Positions 8,232 to 15,528 of a stretch of DNA of 64,000 nt are shown one piece after another. The notes beneath the pieces were generated by a model that had not been told where the DNA came from, did no database searches, and saw only the letters and a list, made by a program, of their open reading frames with translations. Source of the DNA: Promethearchaeota archaeon (GTDB taxonomy: Archaea; Asgardarchaeota; Lokiarchaeia; Sigyniarchaeales; SOKP01); assembly GCA_013375475.1 (NCBI GenBank), contig JABXKD010000002.1, positions 1 through 64,000 of the forward strand, read 5' to 3'. Positions within the stretch are counted from its first letter, which is position 1; every line of letters starts with the position of its first letter. The position numbers and the translations under genes were made by a program.

Positions 8232-8408
8232 TTATTGATCATAATCCTCTTCATGGAAAGCGTTTTCATTATCACCGTTTTCCTTATCTTCATCGTCTTT
8301 TGAATTCCACTCATTGTCTTCTTCTTTTGTTTTCTCTTCTTCACGATTCCAACTCCTCTCATTCCATTCATCCGTTTTCATTCTTTTTCTAAACTTAATT
8401 TTTTTCAT
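8232..8408 (-). CDS. small highly charged protein (58 residues)
   Basis: A 58-residue frame with a basic start (MKKIKFRKRMK) and an extremely acidic, asparagine-rich body (EEEKTKEEDNEW, DDEDKENGDNEN). It is preceded by AGGAG eight bases before the ATG, which strongly favours translation. It is predicted to be disordered. A basic head with an acidic tail could bind RNA, chromatin or a partner protein, but nothing in the sequence shows which. It lies in a group of tiny genes separated by repeat copies. Confidence 0.5.
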   Translation of the reverse strand: MKKIKFRKRMKTDEWNERSWNREEEKTKEEDNEWNSKDDEDKENGDNENAFHEEDYDQ

Positions 8409-8528
8409 AATTTAAATCTCCTAACCATTTTTTCTAAAGTACAAATTAAATTTCTTTTAAAATTCTTAGACATAATTATTATACCATATAAAATTTCTAC
8501 ATATTAATTCCGGTAATCTAGGATTGAT

Positions 8529-8570
8529 GTTTCGAAATTGAAGTGTGGAATTGTGTTCCGGGGTTATTAC
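8529..8570 (+). repeat. dispersed repeat, copy 6 (end module)
   Basis: Reads TTTCGAAATTGAAGTGTGG, AATTGTGTTCCGGGG, then a T-run about fifteen bases on. With the copy at 8872 it brackets the small membrane gene at 8593-8799 in direct orientation. Confidence 0.7.
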
Positions 8571-8592
8571 ATCACAATTTTTTATCTTTTGT

Positions 8593-8799
8593 CTATGTAA
8601 CGCTGTGTAAATGAAGTGCGAGTAGTATTATACTAACAATGAGAAATAGTATCCCTGGTGCTAGAAAACCGACGATGAATATTAAATCATAACCTGCAGA
8701 GCTGGTATTAACTCCAATTACACCTATAGTTAGTAGCATTATCCCTATAATCAGAAGGGTAATCCCTAGAGTTTTTTTATTAATAGCCATTAAGATCAC
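8593..8799 (-). CDS. small two-helix membrane protein
   Basis: A 68-residue protein consisting of two hydrophobic helices (about residues 11-30 and 38-63) joined by a short loop (NTSSAGYD), with a lysine pair before the first helix. The fourth codon (MAINKK) is an alternative start. No family recognised. It stands alone between two direct copies of the dispersed repeat. Confidence 0.5.
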   Translation of the reverse strand: MILMAINKKTLGITLLIIGIMLLTIGVIGVNTSSAGYDLIFIVGFLAPGILFLIVSIILLALHLHSVT

Positions 8800-8871
8800 G
8801 CTTTTTATTAGTTTGATATAAATATGTATTTACTGTGTATATAATGTTTAGCTATTTCAAATACCTACTCA

Positions 8872-8912
8872 ACAAGTTCCGAGATTGAAGGGTGGGAGTG
8901 TGATCCGGAGTG
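8872..8912 (+). repeat. dispersed repeat, copy 7 (end module)
   Basis: Reads AAGTTCCGAGATTGAAGGG, TGGGAGTGTGATCCGGAG, followed by T-rich DNA. It is close in sequence to copies at 6598 and 10528 and lies upstream of the aldo/keto reductase gene. Confidence 0.7.
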
Positions 8913-9037
8913 TTTACTTCATTATTTTTTAGATTCTTTTTTTGTTGATGATTTTATTTATTTTAACAATCATTACAATAACTTTTTATATTCGACATTC
9001 AATTTATCTAATGTTTCAAAATCTCAAGATTAATATT

Positions 9038-10024
9038 ATGAAATATAGAGTTTTAGGAAAAACAGGATATAAAGTTTCAGAGATATCAATTGGAACATGG
9101 CAATTAGGAGGTAAATGGGGAGAACCATTCGATAAAGCTATAGCTCAAAATACATTATCTACAGCAGTTTCAAATGGAATCAATTTCTTTGATACTGCTG
9201 ATGTGTATAAAGAAGGCCAAAGCGAACAATTTTGTGGTAGTTTTTCAAAATCTGCTAATGAAAAAGTCTATGTTGCAACCAAATGTGGTAGACGATTAAA
9301 TCCTCATAATACTGAAGGATATAACGAGGAAAATATTAGAAAATTTGTTGATGATAGTTTAAAGAATATGGAAATTGAGACAATTGATTTACTTCAACTT
9401 CACTCTGCTCCAACAGCAGTATATTATAGACCAATGGTCTTTGATATTTTAGATTCCTTGAAAGATGAAGGGAAAATTCAAAATTATGGTGTAAGTGTGG
9501 AAAAAGTTGAAGAGGCATTAAAAGCTATTGAATTTCCAAATGTATCTACTGTACAAATTATTTTTAATGTATTTCGACAAAGGCCAAGCGAATTATTATT
9601 TGAGCAAGCTAAAAAGAAAAACATCGGCATTATTGTTCGTGTTCCATTAGCAAGTGGACTACTTACTGGAAAATTCACCAAGGATACTGTATTTAAAGAG
9701 GGAGATCATAGATATTTTAACAGGAATGGAGAAGCATTTGATAAAGGTGAGACATTTGCAGGAGTGGATTATGAAATAGGATTAAAAGCTGTTGAAGAAA
9801 TAAAGAAAGTCTTTGGAAATCCTGAAACTCTTGCTCCTTATGCATTACGTTGGATTTTGATGTTTGATGCTGTTTCTTGTATCATTCCGGGTGCAAGTCG
9901 GGTATCCCATGTTGAATCAAACATTCAAGCTTCAGATTTAGAGCCTTTATCAAATGATCAAATGGTTCAAATTCAAGAAATCTATGAAAAAAATATTAAA
10001 CAGACAGTGCATCATATCTGGTAA
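9038..10024 (+). CDS. aldo/keto reductase
   Basis: A 328-residue NAD(P)H-dependent oxidoreductase with the AKR TIM-barrel pattern. The start MKYRVLGKTGYKVSEISIG is standard for the family. The catalytic tetrad is visible as D in FFDTADVYKEG, Y in the same motif, K in VATKCG and H in LQLHSA. The C-terminal cofactor region includes IIPGASRVSHVESN. The frame is open for 32 codons further upstream, but that extension is a hydrophobic stretch not found in the family, so the internal ATG is chosen. Substrate unknown. It may detoxify aldehydes or act in sugar metabolism; neighbours give no hint. Confidence 0.88.
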   Translation: MKYRVLGKTGYKVSEISIGTWQLGGKWGEPFDKAIAQNTLSTAVSNGINFFDTADVYKEGQSEQFCGSFSKSANEKVYVATKCGRRLNPHNTEGYNEENIRKFVDDSLKNMEIETIDLLQLHSAPTAVYYRPMVFDILDSLKDEGKIQNYGVSVEKVEEALKAIEFPNVSTVQIIFNVFRQRPSELLFEQAKKKNIGIIVRVPLASGLLTGKFTKDTVFKEGDHRYFNRNGEAFDKGETFAGVDYEIGLKAVEEIKKVFGNPETLAPYALRWILMFDAVSCIIPGASRVSHVESNIQASDLEPLSNDQMVQIQEIYEKNIKQTVHHIW

Positions 10025-10116
10025 ATAAAATTTCTTCTTTAATAATATTCGGCCCTTTTTTTCGATTTTCTATTGATAACTTTATAAAAAAAAAATTGAA
10101 AATTATTAGAGTCAAA

Positions 10117-10323
10117 TTATTCTCTAACTATTAAATATATAATACAACCGATACACCCAGACAATAATACGATTAATAACCATACAGCAGCATTCATATC
10201 CCTTTTCTTGGCGTCTTTGTATACCCATACGACCAATCCTATAGCAACAATCCAAAAAATGATAAAAAATATAATTATCCCTATCATTAAGGGTGTTATC
10301 ATTACAGTAGATTGAAAAATCAA
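10117..10323 (-). CDS. small two-helix membrane protein with a YKDAKKR loop
   Basis: A 68-residue protein: transmembrane helix, cytosolic loop VYKDAKKRDMNAAVWL, second helix ending YLIVRE. This helix-YKDAKKRGMN-helix layout is common among small archaeal and bacterial membrane proteins of unknown function. The start is TTG, supported by GAGG about eight bases upstream; an ATG at codon 8 is the alternative. Confidence 0.6.
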   Translation of the reverse strand: MIFQSTVMITPLMIGIIIFFIIFWIVAIGLVVWVYKDAKKRDMNAAVWLLIVLLSGCIGCIIYLIVRE

Positions 10324-10527
10324 TATAATTTCCTCATTTAATATTCAATAAATATTATTCCTCTGAGTAAAAATATCCTAAATTATCTAAAAATTTTTTT
10401 TTTGAATTATTTTTAGGATAATCTAAGAATTTTTGAGACATTCTAACCACTTTTATTGAATTTTACACTTTTGTTAAAAAAAGAATCTTATAAATTTAAA
10501 TATTTCCACATAGGATTACTTAAAAAA

Positions 10528-10592
10528 AGGGTTTGTGTTTAGTGATAGACGATAGTGTTTCGAGATTGCAGGGTGGGAGTGTGTTCCAGATT
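10528..10592 (+). repeat. dispersed repeat, copy 8
   Basis: Reads GGGTTTGTGTTTAGTGATAG, ACGATAGTG, TTTCGAGATTGCAGGGTGGG, AGTGTGTTCCAGATTA. It is almost full length but lacks the first module and a good T-tract. The rest of the gene-free stretch 10324-10682 is plain AT-rich DNA in which nothing else is seen. Confidence 0.8.
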
Positions 10593-10682
10593 ATATTCAA
10601 TGATTGATTTCAATGAAAATTCTATGGAAAAAATTCTAATCAATTAAATTATGGAGATGTGAAAAAATACAGAAAAAGGTAA

Positions 10683-12170
10683 TTATTCTTGTCCTTTTCT
10701 TTTGCGTCTAATTAGCAGTATAGTTGCTATGCCTATTACTGCTATTCCACTTATAGTTGAAATTATAATAACCAATTCGAGAGGAAATATATCGATACAA
10801 GTATTATTTATGAAGATGTTTCCTTCACAATTTTCTTCTTTAATGCATTTACCATTTTCAATTAAACTATTTCCCGAAATTGTGTTGAAATCACTTGCAA
10901 TTAAATATATTCCGCTTAAACCGTTTTTATTTGCAGTGTTTCCAGTAATTATATTGTTGCTACTATAATGTAAAAACACTCCGCTGAACTGGTTTTTATT
11001 TGCTATGTTATCAGTAATATTGTTATGTTCACTATCATGTAAATATACCCCATATCCTCGATTATTATTAAGAATGTTTCCAGAAATAATATTAGTATCA
11101 CAGATCCAGGAACTGATGCCATCAAAATTATCGGATGCATTGTTTTTTGAAACAGTGTTATAATAACTAAATTCTAAATCGATTCCAGATTCGGAATTGC
11201 CGTCTACAGTATTCTCCCATATGTTGATAATATAGCTTTCACTTAAATAAATCCCATCATTATTATTATGGCTTGCTATATTTCCCGTGATGTTAATATT
11301 AGTGCAAGAAGATAACGTAATTCCTATGGATCCATAAGAAGTATTTAAGTTTTCAAGTGAAGATTCATGACAATCATACAATATAACTTGTCCAGCATTC
11401 GTGAAATTATCTGACCCTAGGTTTATTTTATCGTTATAATAATAAACAGGTTTTCCGTTCACCAGATTTGTAGAATCTGCATTTATACTATTTGATGATA
11501 GGTCTCCATATAAAATCATCCCACAGTCGTTCATTCTATTATTCGAAATTGTGATATTATTACAAATAAATATATCTATCCCATCTCGCCCCCAATACAA
11601 GCTATTATTAACAATAGTATTATTATTACTAAAGTATAAGAATATCCCGCTCTCAATGCTATAAGTTGCGGTATTTTCTGAAATGGTGTTATTATTACTA
11701 TAACTTAATCTTATCCCGATATAGTGAGATGAACAATTATTTTTGATTAATTGGGAATTGTTAATATTATGCAACTTGATTCCCGCATCTGATCCCATTG
11801 GACCCGAATTATAGACAGTACAGTTTTCAATTTTAAAAAAAACATTGGAATTTTCAATCAGGATGCAACTTCCCGAACCTCCACCGTCAATTACTAAGTC
11901 TTCTATAATATAAGGCTCGGAATATGTTCCGTTTCCCGTGCAGATTCCCGCAGTCTTCGCAGCAGTCCAATTATTATCAATATGAATTTTTCCTGAAACT
12001 GTTGAGATTTTCAAATTTTTATCATCTGAATTGGTATCATCGCTGAAATCTGGACTTTTGTTGCTATTATCAGTAGTAAAACTAAGCTTAGTACTAACAA
12101 TTGGGAATAAAGCGAAAATGACTCCTAAAGTTATGAGAATTATTATTTTTGATTTTCGATTTGATTTCAT
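10683..12170 (-). CDS. NosD-like beta-helix surface protein
   Basis: A 495-residue secreted, anchored protein. An N-terminal signal peptide (MKSNRKSKIIILITLGVIF) is followed by an acidic linker. A parallel beta-helix occupies residues about 55-450, opening with GNGTYSEPYIIEDLVIDGGG and continuing as 22-24-residue rungs of the type NNxISxNxxxxNxxGIxL. The C-terminus has one transmembrane helix and a basic RRKRKGQE tail. Such NosD/Beta_helix domains bind or cleave carbohydrate or act as surface adhesins; no catalytic residues are evident. Dense NxS/T sequons fit an N-glycosylated exterior protein. It is flanked by repeat copies. Confidence 0.8.
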   Translation of the reverse strand: MKSNRKSKIIILITLGVIFALFPIVSTKLSFTTDNSNKSPDFSDDTNSDDKNLKISTVSGKIHIDNNWTAAKTAGICTGNGTYSEPYIIEDLVIDGGGSGSCILIENSNVFFKIENCTVYNSGPMGSDAGIKLHNINNSQLIKNNCSSHYIGIRLSYSNNNTISENTATYSIESGIFLYFSNNNTIVNNSLYWGRDGIDIFICNNITISNNRMNDCGMILYGDLSSNSINADSTNLVNGKPVYYYNDKINLGSDNFTNAGQVILYDCHESSLENLNTSYGSIGITLSSCTNINITGNIASHNNNDGIYLSESYIINIWENTVDGNSESGIDLEFSYYNTVSKNNASDNFDGISSWICDTNIISGNILNNNRGYGVYLHDSEHNNITDNIANKNQFSGVFLHYSSNNIITGNTANKNGLSGIYLIASDFNTISGNSLIENGKCIKEENCEGNIFINNTCIDIFPLELVIIISTISGIAVIGIATILLIRRKRKGQE

Positions 12171-12276
12171 TCTGATTTTATTAAAATTTTTAAGAGTATC
12201 GCTAACGAAGTAAGCTAATAAAATATTTAAGAGTAGACTTTTCGTTTTACAAATTTTTTAATTTTCTTATTAAGAT

Positions 12277-12320
12277 TTAGGTTTGTGTTGAGTGGCGACG
12301 ATACGATCCTACTCCGAAAT
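12277..12320 (+). repeat. dispersed repeat, copy 9 (first half)
   Basis: Reads TTAGGTTTGTGTTGAGTGG, CGACGATACGATCC, then a diverged CTCCGAAATC in place of TTTCGAGATTG. Only the first half is well kept. It lies between the minus-strand genes at 10683-12170 and 12407-12904. Confidence 0.65.
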
Positions 12321-12406
12321 CTTTTAAGATAATTTAGTATTTATAAAATAGGAAAAAAAAAGATACCGTTATTTCTGCTTTAATATTGCATTTATTCAAT
12401 ACAATT

Positions 12407-12904
12407 TTAAGGGAGATATGTTTGAATTAACAATGTACTCTCATCAATCGCATTATTCAGGAAGTTCCCCTGTATGCTTATAGTCGCATTATGAAATCCT
12501 GGTAAAATTGTATCTGTAGCCATTTGAAGTGTAACCGACCCACTCATTTCTTGATGATTACTTGAAAATTCTGTTTCTGGAGAAACAGGACTCGATATTA
12601 CATACCCATCGAGTACAAATTTGAATATAATTGTAGCCACTCCAATTTCGACTAATGTAGCATGAGTATTAAAAAGACCATACACCGATTCTCCTGATTT
12701 TACCGTAAAATTAATTGTAATTGCGTTGATATGAATATCTGTGTAAGTTGGATTTGTGAAATGGACTCCTGAATCATATACAAACCAGGTTTTCTGAATA
12801 CCACTATTTTGTTCCGGAGGGAGAGTTAGAGAAATTACTCCTAACACTAAACCAGATAATCCAATAATAAGGGCAAAGAATACTAATCCCTTTCCTTTTC
12901 CCAC
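12407..12904 (-). CDS. membrane-anchored extracellular protein
   Basis: A 165-residue protein with an N-terminal hydrophobic segment (GKGKGLVFFALIIGLSGLVLG) that could be a signal anchor, followed by about 140 residues rich in alternating hydrophobic and polar residues, probably a beta-sandwich. Several NxT sites suggest the domain is outside the cell. The start is GTG with an excellent ribosome site (GAGGTGATC, five bases before), the best-matched anti-16S complement in this region. No family motif recognised. A 13-base-pair dyad (12964-13007) lies about 60 bases upstream and may regulate it. Confidence 0.6.
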   Translation of the reverse strand: MGKGKGLVFFALIIGLSGLVLGVISLTLPPEQNSGIQKTWFVYDSGVHFTNPTYTDIHINAITINFTVKSGESVYGLFNTHATLVEIGVATIIFKFVLDGYVISSPVSPETEFSSNHQEMSGSVTLQMATDTILPGFHNATISIQGNFLNNAIDESTLLIQTYLP

Positions 12905-12963
12905 AATAGATCACCTCTTTAATTTTGTTTTATTATATTTATTTTTGTATCTTTTTAATTATC

Positions 12964-13007
12964 TTCCACATCTGATATATTATAAATTTTCTTGTATATC
13001 TGTGGAA
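12964..13007. promoter_or_regulatory. inverted repeat upstream of the 12407-12904 gene
   Basis: The arms TTCCACA plus GATATA (12964-12979, with a TCT bulge) and TATATC plus TGTGGAA (12995-13007) are exact complements: 13 base pairs around a 15-base spacer holding TATAAATTT. The site lies between divergent genes, 60 bases above one start. It could be an operator overlapping a TATA element or an RNA hairpin. Confidence 0.4.
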
Positions 13008-13197
13008 CAATTTTTCATCAAACTCATTGGTTTAATTATAGGGATTTTTATACATTCTGTATTTGCCAATCTATTTGACACATTAATCCCGTGAAAAAAG
13101 TAAATTGAAATGAATTAGAAAAGGCTAAAAAGAAGTTATTACTATCTTATTAGATTATAAAGATATGTTTTAAATTTAACTAAGTTTTTAATTTTCA

Positions 13198-13297
13198 ATT
13201 CGCACCTTACGAGTTTTATGCGAAGCATATTCCGATTTCTACTTCGAATAACAAGAGCATTTCTTTACGTTTACAGTAAATCGGATTTATAATATTA
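13198..13297. other. possible structured region and TATA element ahead of aIF-1A
   Basis: This part of the 425-base gap is less AT-rich than its surroundings. It holds a small hairpin ATGCGAAGCAT (13219-13229) and complementary arms CCGATTT (13232-13238) and AAATCGG (13279-13285), then a TATA-like ATTTATAATATT (about 13287-13297) some 35-40 bases before the aIF-1A start. Apart from this and the dyad at 12964-13007 nothing is seen in 12905-13329. Confidence 0.3.
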
Positions 13298-13329
13298 ATT
13301 AGCTTAAAAAATTAAAGAGCAGAATAAAT

Positions 13330-13722
13330 ATGCCTAAAATGAAAAAAAAACAGCAAAAAAAGGGACGGAGGAGTTACACTCCTAATCCAACTCCGACAGT
13401 GTCGAGAGTTAAAATGCCATATAGAAAGAACGGAGAGATGTTTGCGCGGGTTACTGACATTTATGGTCAAGAGCGGATGGGTGTCTATTGTGAGGATGGA
13501 AAACACCGTAATGGAAGAATCCGGGGAAAAATCAAAAAACGAGTGTGGGTAAGAAAAGGAGATTTAGTCATAATTAATCCTTGGGAATTTGAAACGGCAG
13601 TTGATGGTAAACCAGAGAAATGCGAAATCTCTTGGAGATATTTACGACATGAAGTTTCTTATTTAGAACGAAATAGAAGAATTCCTAAATCTTTAGAAAT
13701 TAATAACATTCCTCTCCTCTAA
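13330..13722 (+). CDS. eif1A: translation initiation factor aIF-1A
   Basis: A 130-residue protein of the eIF1A/IF1 OB-fold family. It helps place the initiator tRNA and mRNA in the A-site region of the small ribosomal subunit. Visible features are a lysine-rich N-terminus, the OB core with YGQERMGVYCEDGKHRNGRI, then RGKIKKRVWVRKGDLVIINPWEF, and a C-terminal helix ending in ISWRYLRHEVSYLERN. The length is slightly above the archaeal norm of 100-120, from both termini. An ATTTATAATATT promoter lies about 35-40 bases upstream. It is monocistronic. Confidence 0.95.
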   Translation: MPKMKKKQQKKGRRSYTPNPTPTVSRVKMPYRKNGEMFARVTDIYGQERMGVYCEDGKHRNGRIRGKIKKRVWVRKGDLVIINPWEFETAVDGKPEKCEISWRYLRHEVSYLERNRRIPKSLEINNIPLL

Positions 13723-13856
13723 AATTTTTTTTTTTCAAGAAATAAAAAAAGATAAGATTCGATAACAATCGCAGAACAAATTCTTACTAATTACTACCTA
13801 CTACTTACTATATATTAAATATTATTATATTTTATTGATTTGTAACAAAAAGAAGT

Positions 13857-14099
13857 CTAATATCGAAAATCTCGAACTTGCGCAGGAGCGGCTTCTGTTA
13901 CTACTACATTACTCGCAGCAGGACCCTTATCACCTTGAGTGATTTCAAATTCTACTTTATCTTCTTCGTTTAGTGTAGCAAATTCATCATTCTCTTTAAC
14001 AATAGCAGTGTGATGAACGAATACATCTCCTTCTTCTTCAGTTGCAATAAATCCATAACCTTTACGGTTATTAAACCATTTAACTGTACCTATAGTCAA
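13857..14099 (-). CDS. cold-shock domain protein
   Basis: An 80-residue CspA-type protein: [15 protein letters not shown] (RNP1, KGYGFI) and VFVHHTAI (RNP2), with a short C-terminal tail (PAQVRDFRY) beyond the normal 65-70 residues. It binds single-stranded nucleic acid and would act as an RNA chaperone. The start is TTG without a clear ribosome site, so the message may be leaderless. Cold-shock proteins are typical of bacteria and found in a subset of archaea; an old transfer from bacteria is plausible but not demonstrated here. Confidence 0.93.
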   Translation of the reverse strand: MTIGTVKWFNNRKGYGFIATEEEGDVFVHHTAIVKENDEFATLNEEDKVEFEITQGDKGPAASNVVVTEAAPAQVRDFRY

Positions 14100-14259
14100 T
14101 TTTAAAACCAGTTTTCATATAAATTGTTTTTTTTTTATCAGTTCATACTGAACTATTTAAGAAAATTAATGATGATGTAAATAGTTTACTCCCAGAAATT
14201 GTAAATTGACTTATAATTTTTCTATTTATTACCATTCTCCTTTAATGCAAAATTATAAT

Positions 14260-14302
14260 TTGTTTCGAGATTAAAGGGTAGGGTTCTGTTCCTGATTCTA
14301 GT
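14260..14302 (+). repeat. dispersed repeat, copy 10
   Basis: Reads TTTGTTTCGAGATTAAAGGG, TAGGGTTCTGTTCCTGATTC, then a run of eight T fifteen bases on. It lies in the gene-free stretch 14100-14485; the remainder of that stretch is AT-rich DNA with nothing else recognised. Confidence 0.7.
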
Positions 14303-14485
14303 TTCCCTTTTTTTTGGAGAACTATATAAATAACATTAGGTTAAATTATTCATGCTTTTTTCTGAAGGAGTCACACTTGGTTAATTATTTAAGAATTTTT
14401 GTTTCTAATCTAATACTTAGACTTAATTGTATATTGCTCAATAAATAAATTTTTTATTATTTATTTTACTTCCCCAGTTGATTTC

Positions 14486-14704
14486 TTAAATACCTTTTCT
14501 AGTGATTCCAATTATCGTGTTACATTGAGAACATACACTCACATCTAAAGAGACATCTGCTGTTTTTTGAGAGTGTATATAAATTGGAGATTTTATTCGC
14601 ATTGTCAGAAGGTTATTAGTTCTTAAAAGACCCCTTTCATCTTTTTCGATGTGCATTTCACTCTTGCAGTGAGGGCAAACCATCGAACTAGCAGGTTTAA
14701 ACAT
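14486..14704 (-). CDS. small zinc-ribbon protein
   Basis: A 72-residue protein with a two-knuckle zinc ribbon: CPHC at about residue 9 and CSQC near residue 58, separated by about 45 residues of mostly beta character. There is no membrane segment. Function unknown; nothing in the neighbourhood (cold-shock protein, DinB-like protein) fixes a role. A 7-base inverted repeat at 14776-14810 lies upstream. Confidence 0.6.
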   Translation of the reverse strand: MFKPASSMVCPHCKSEMHIEKDERGLLRTNNLLTMRIKSPIYIHSQKTADVSLDVSVCSQCNTIIGITRKGI

Positions 14705-14775
14705 ACTTTTTAATCACTTTTTATTACATTTTTGTTGAGAGTTAGAATAAGTGATCCCTAAATATAATAAAAATA

Positions 14776-14810
14776 TACCGTTCATAAAAATTAAATAATT
14801 GGAAACGGTA
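14776..14810. promoter_or_regulatory. short inverted repeat upstream of the zinc-ribbon gene
   Basis: TACCGTT (14776-14782) and AACGGTA (14804-14810) are exact complements with a 21-base AT-rich spacer, about 70-105 bases before the start of the 14486-14704 gene. It could be an operator; with seven-base arms, chance is possible. Confidence 0.25.
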
Positions 14811-14987
14811 CCTTCTCAGAATGATCAAAAAAAAGATTTAATAAGAAGCTGACATGCTCTAAAGTCTTAAGAACGCTTAAAAAATAAAATTTCTAGGTAA
14901 TATTTTTGATAATTAGATTCTGATACCGAGACTTATTTCTCTCTTATAGATTTTATCAATCTAATCGCTTAAATTGAAAATTAGCAA

Positions 14988-15449
14988 CTATACTTTATGT
15001 CTTAGGTATATTGCTTGTAATCTAAAGGCTTGATAAATATGACCGATTGTGTGATGTATTATGAATCCAAACCAATCTTCGTACGTCATTTCTCTCCCAA
15101 AAGGCGATTCAAACGTTTCTTTAAGATCCTCTTCTGTATATTTAACCCTAACTTCTACATAGGCTTCAATTGCTTTACTAAATAAATCTAATAATTGCTC
15201 GTGTAAAGGTGCGGTGGATTCAGGATCTAACTTAATTGTTATTTCTGTACTACTTGCATTAGGATTATCCATTTTTTTCATCGCCATATATAATGTACTG
15301 ATAGAGTGTATAAATAAATATTGAGCGGTTTTTTCGCGTTTAAATAACGGAGTGTTCATGGATTCCTCAAAATGATTATCCTTTCGCTTTTCAAACAAAC
15401 TTTTAGCGTAATCATATACAAACTTCAGAGATTTGATACTTTCTGGCAT
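14988..15449 (-). CDS. DinB-like four-helix protein
   Basis: A 153-residue helical protein resembling the DinB/YfiT superfamily of metal-binding four-helix bundles. A histidine sits in the second helix (QYLFIHSISTLY) and a histidine cluster in the last (FIIHHTIGHIYQAF), the arrangement that binds a divalent metal in this fold. Members often act as thiol-dependent S-transferases, but no substrate can be inferred. It lies 77 bases downstream of the thiolase-like gene on the same strand, so the two may be co-transcribed. Confidence 0.55.
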   Translation of the reverse strand: MPESIKSLKFVYDYAKSLFEKRKDNHFEESMNTPLFKREKTAQYLFIHSISTLYMAMKKMDNPNASSTEITIKLDPESTAPLHEQLLDLFSKAIEAYVEVRVKYTEEDLKETFESPFGREMTYEDWFGFIIHHTIGHIYQAFRLQAIYLRHKV

Positions 15450-15499
15450 AATTTTTAATATAGGATGTTAAGTAAATAAATTTTTTGGTATAAATGACT

Positions 15500-15528
15500 A
15501 TTAGGTAGTGGGAGTGCGGCCTAGATTA
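15500..15528 (+). repeat. dispersed repeat, copy 11 (end module)
   Basis: Reads TTAGGTAGTGGGAGTGCGGC, CTAGATTA and a run of T. It overlaps the stop codon of the thiolase-like gene. It is the rightmost copy; none was found from here to the end of the window. Confidence 0.45.

Noticed and set aside
250-15528. The dispersed repeats as integron attC sites separating gene cassettes
   Set aside because: The layout of repeat, one to three small genes, repeat is cassette-like, but the units show no palindromic folding or paired RYYYAAC/GTTRRRY core sites, no integrase is present, and essential genes such as aIF-1A lie within the region.
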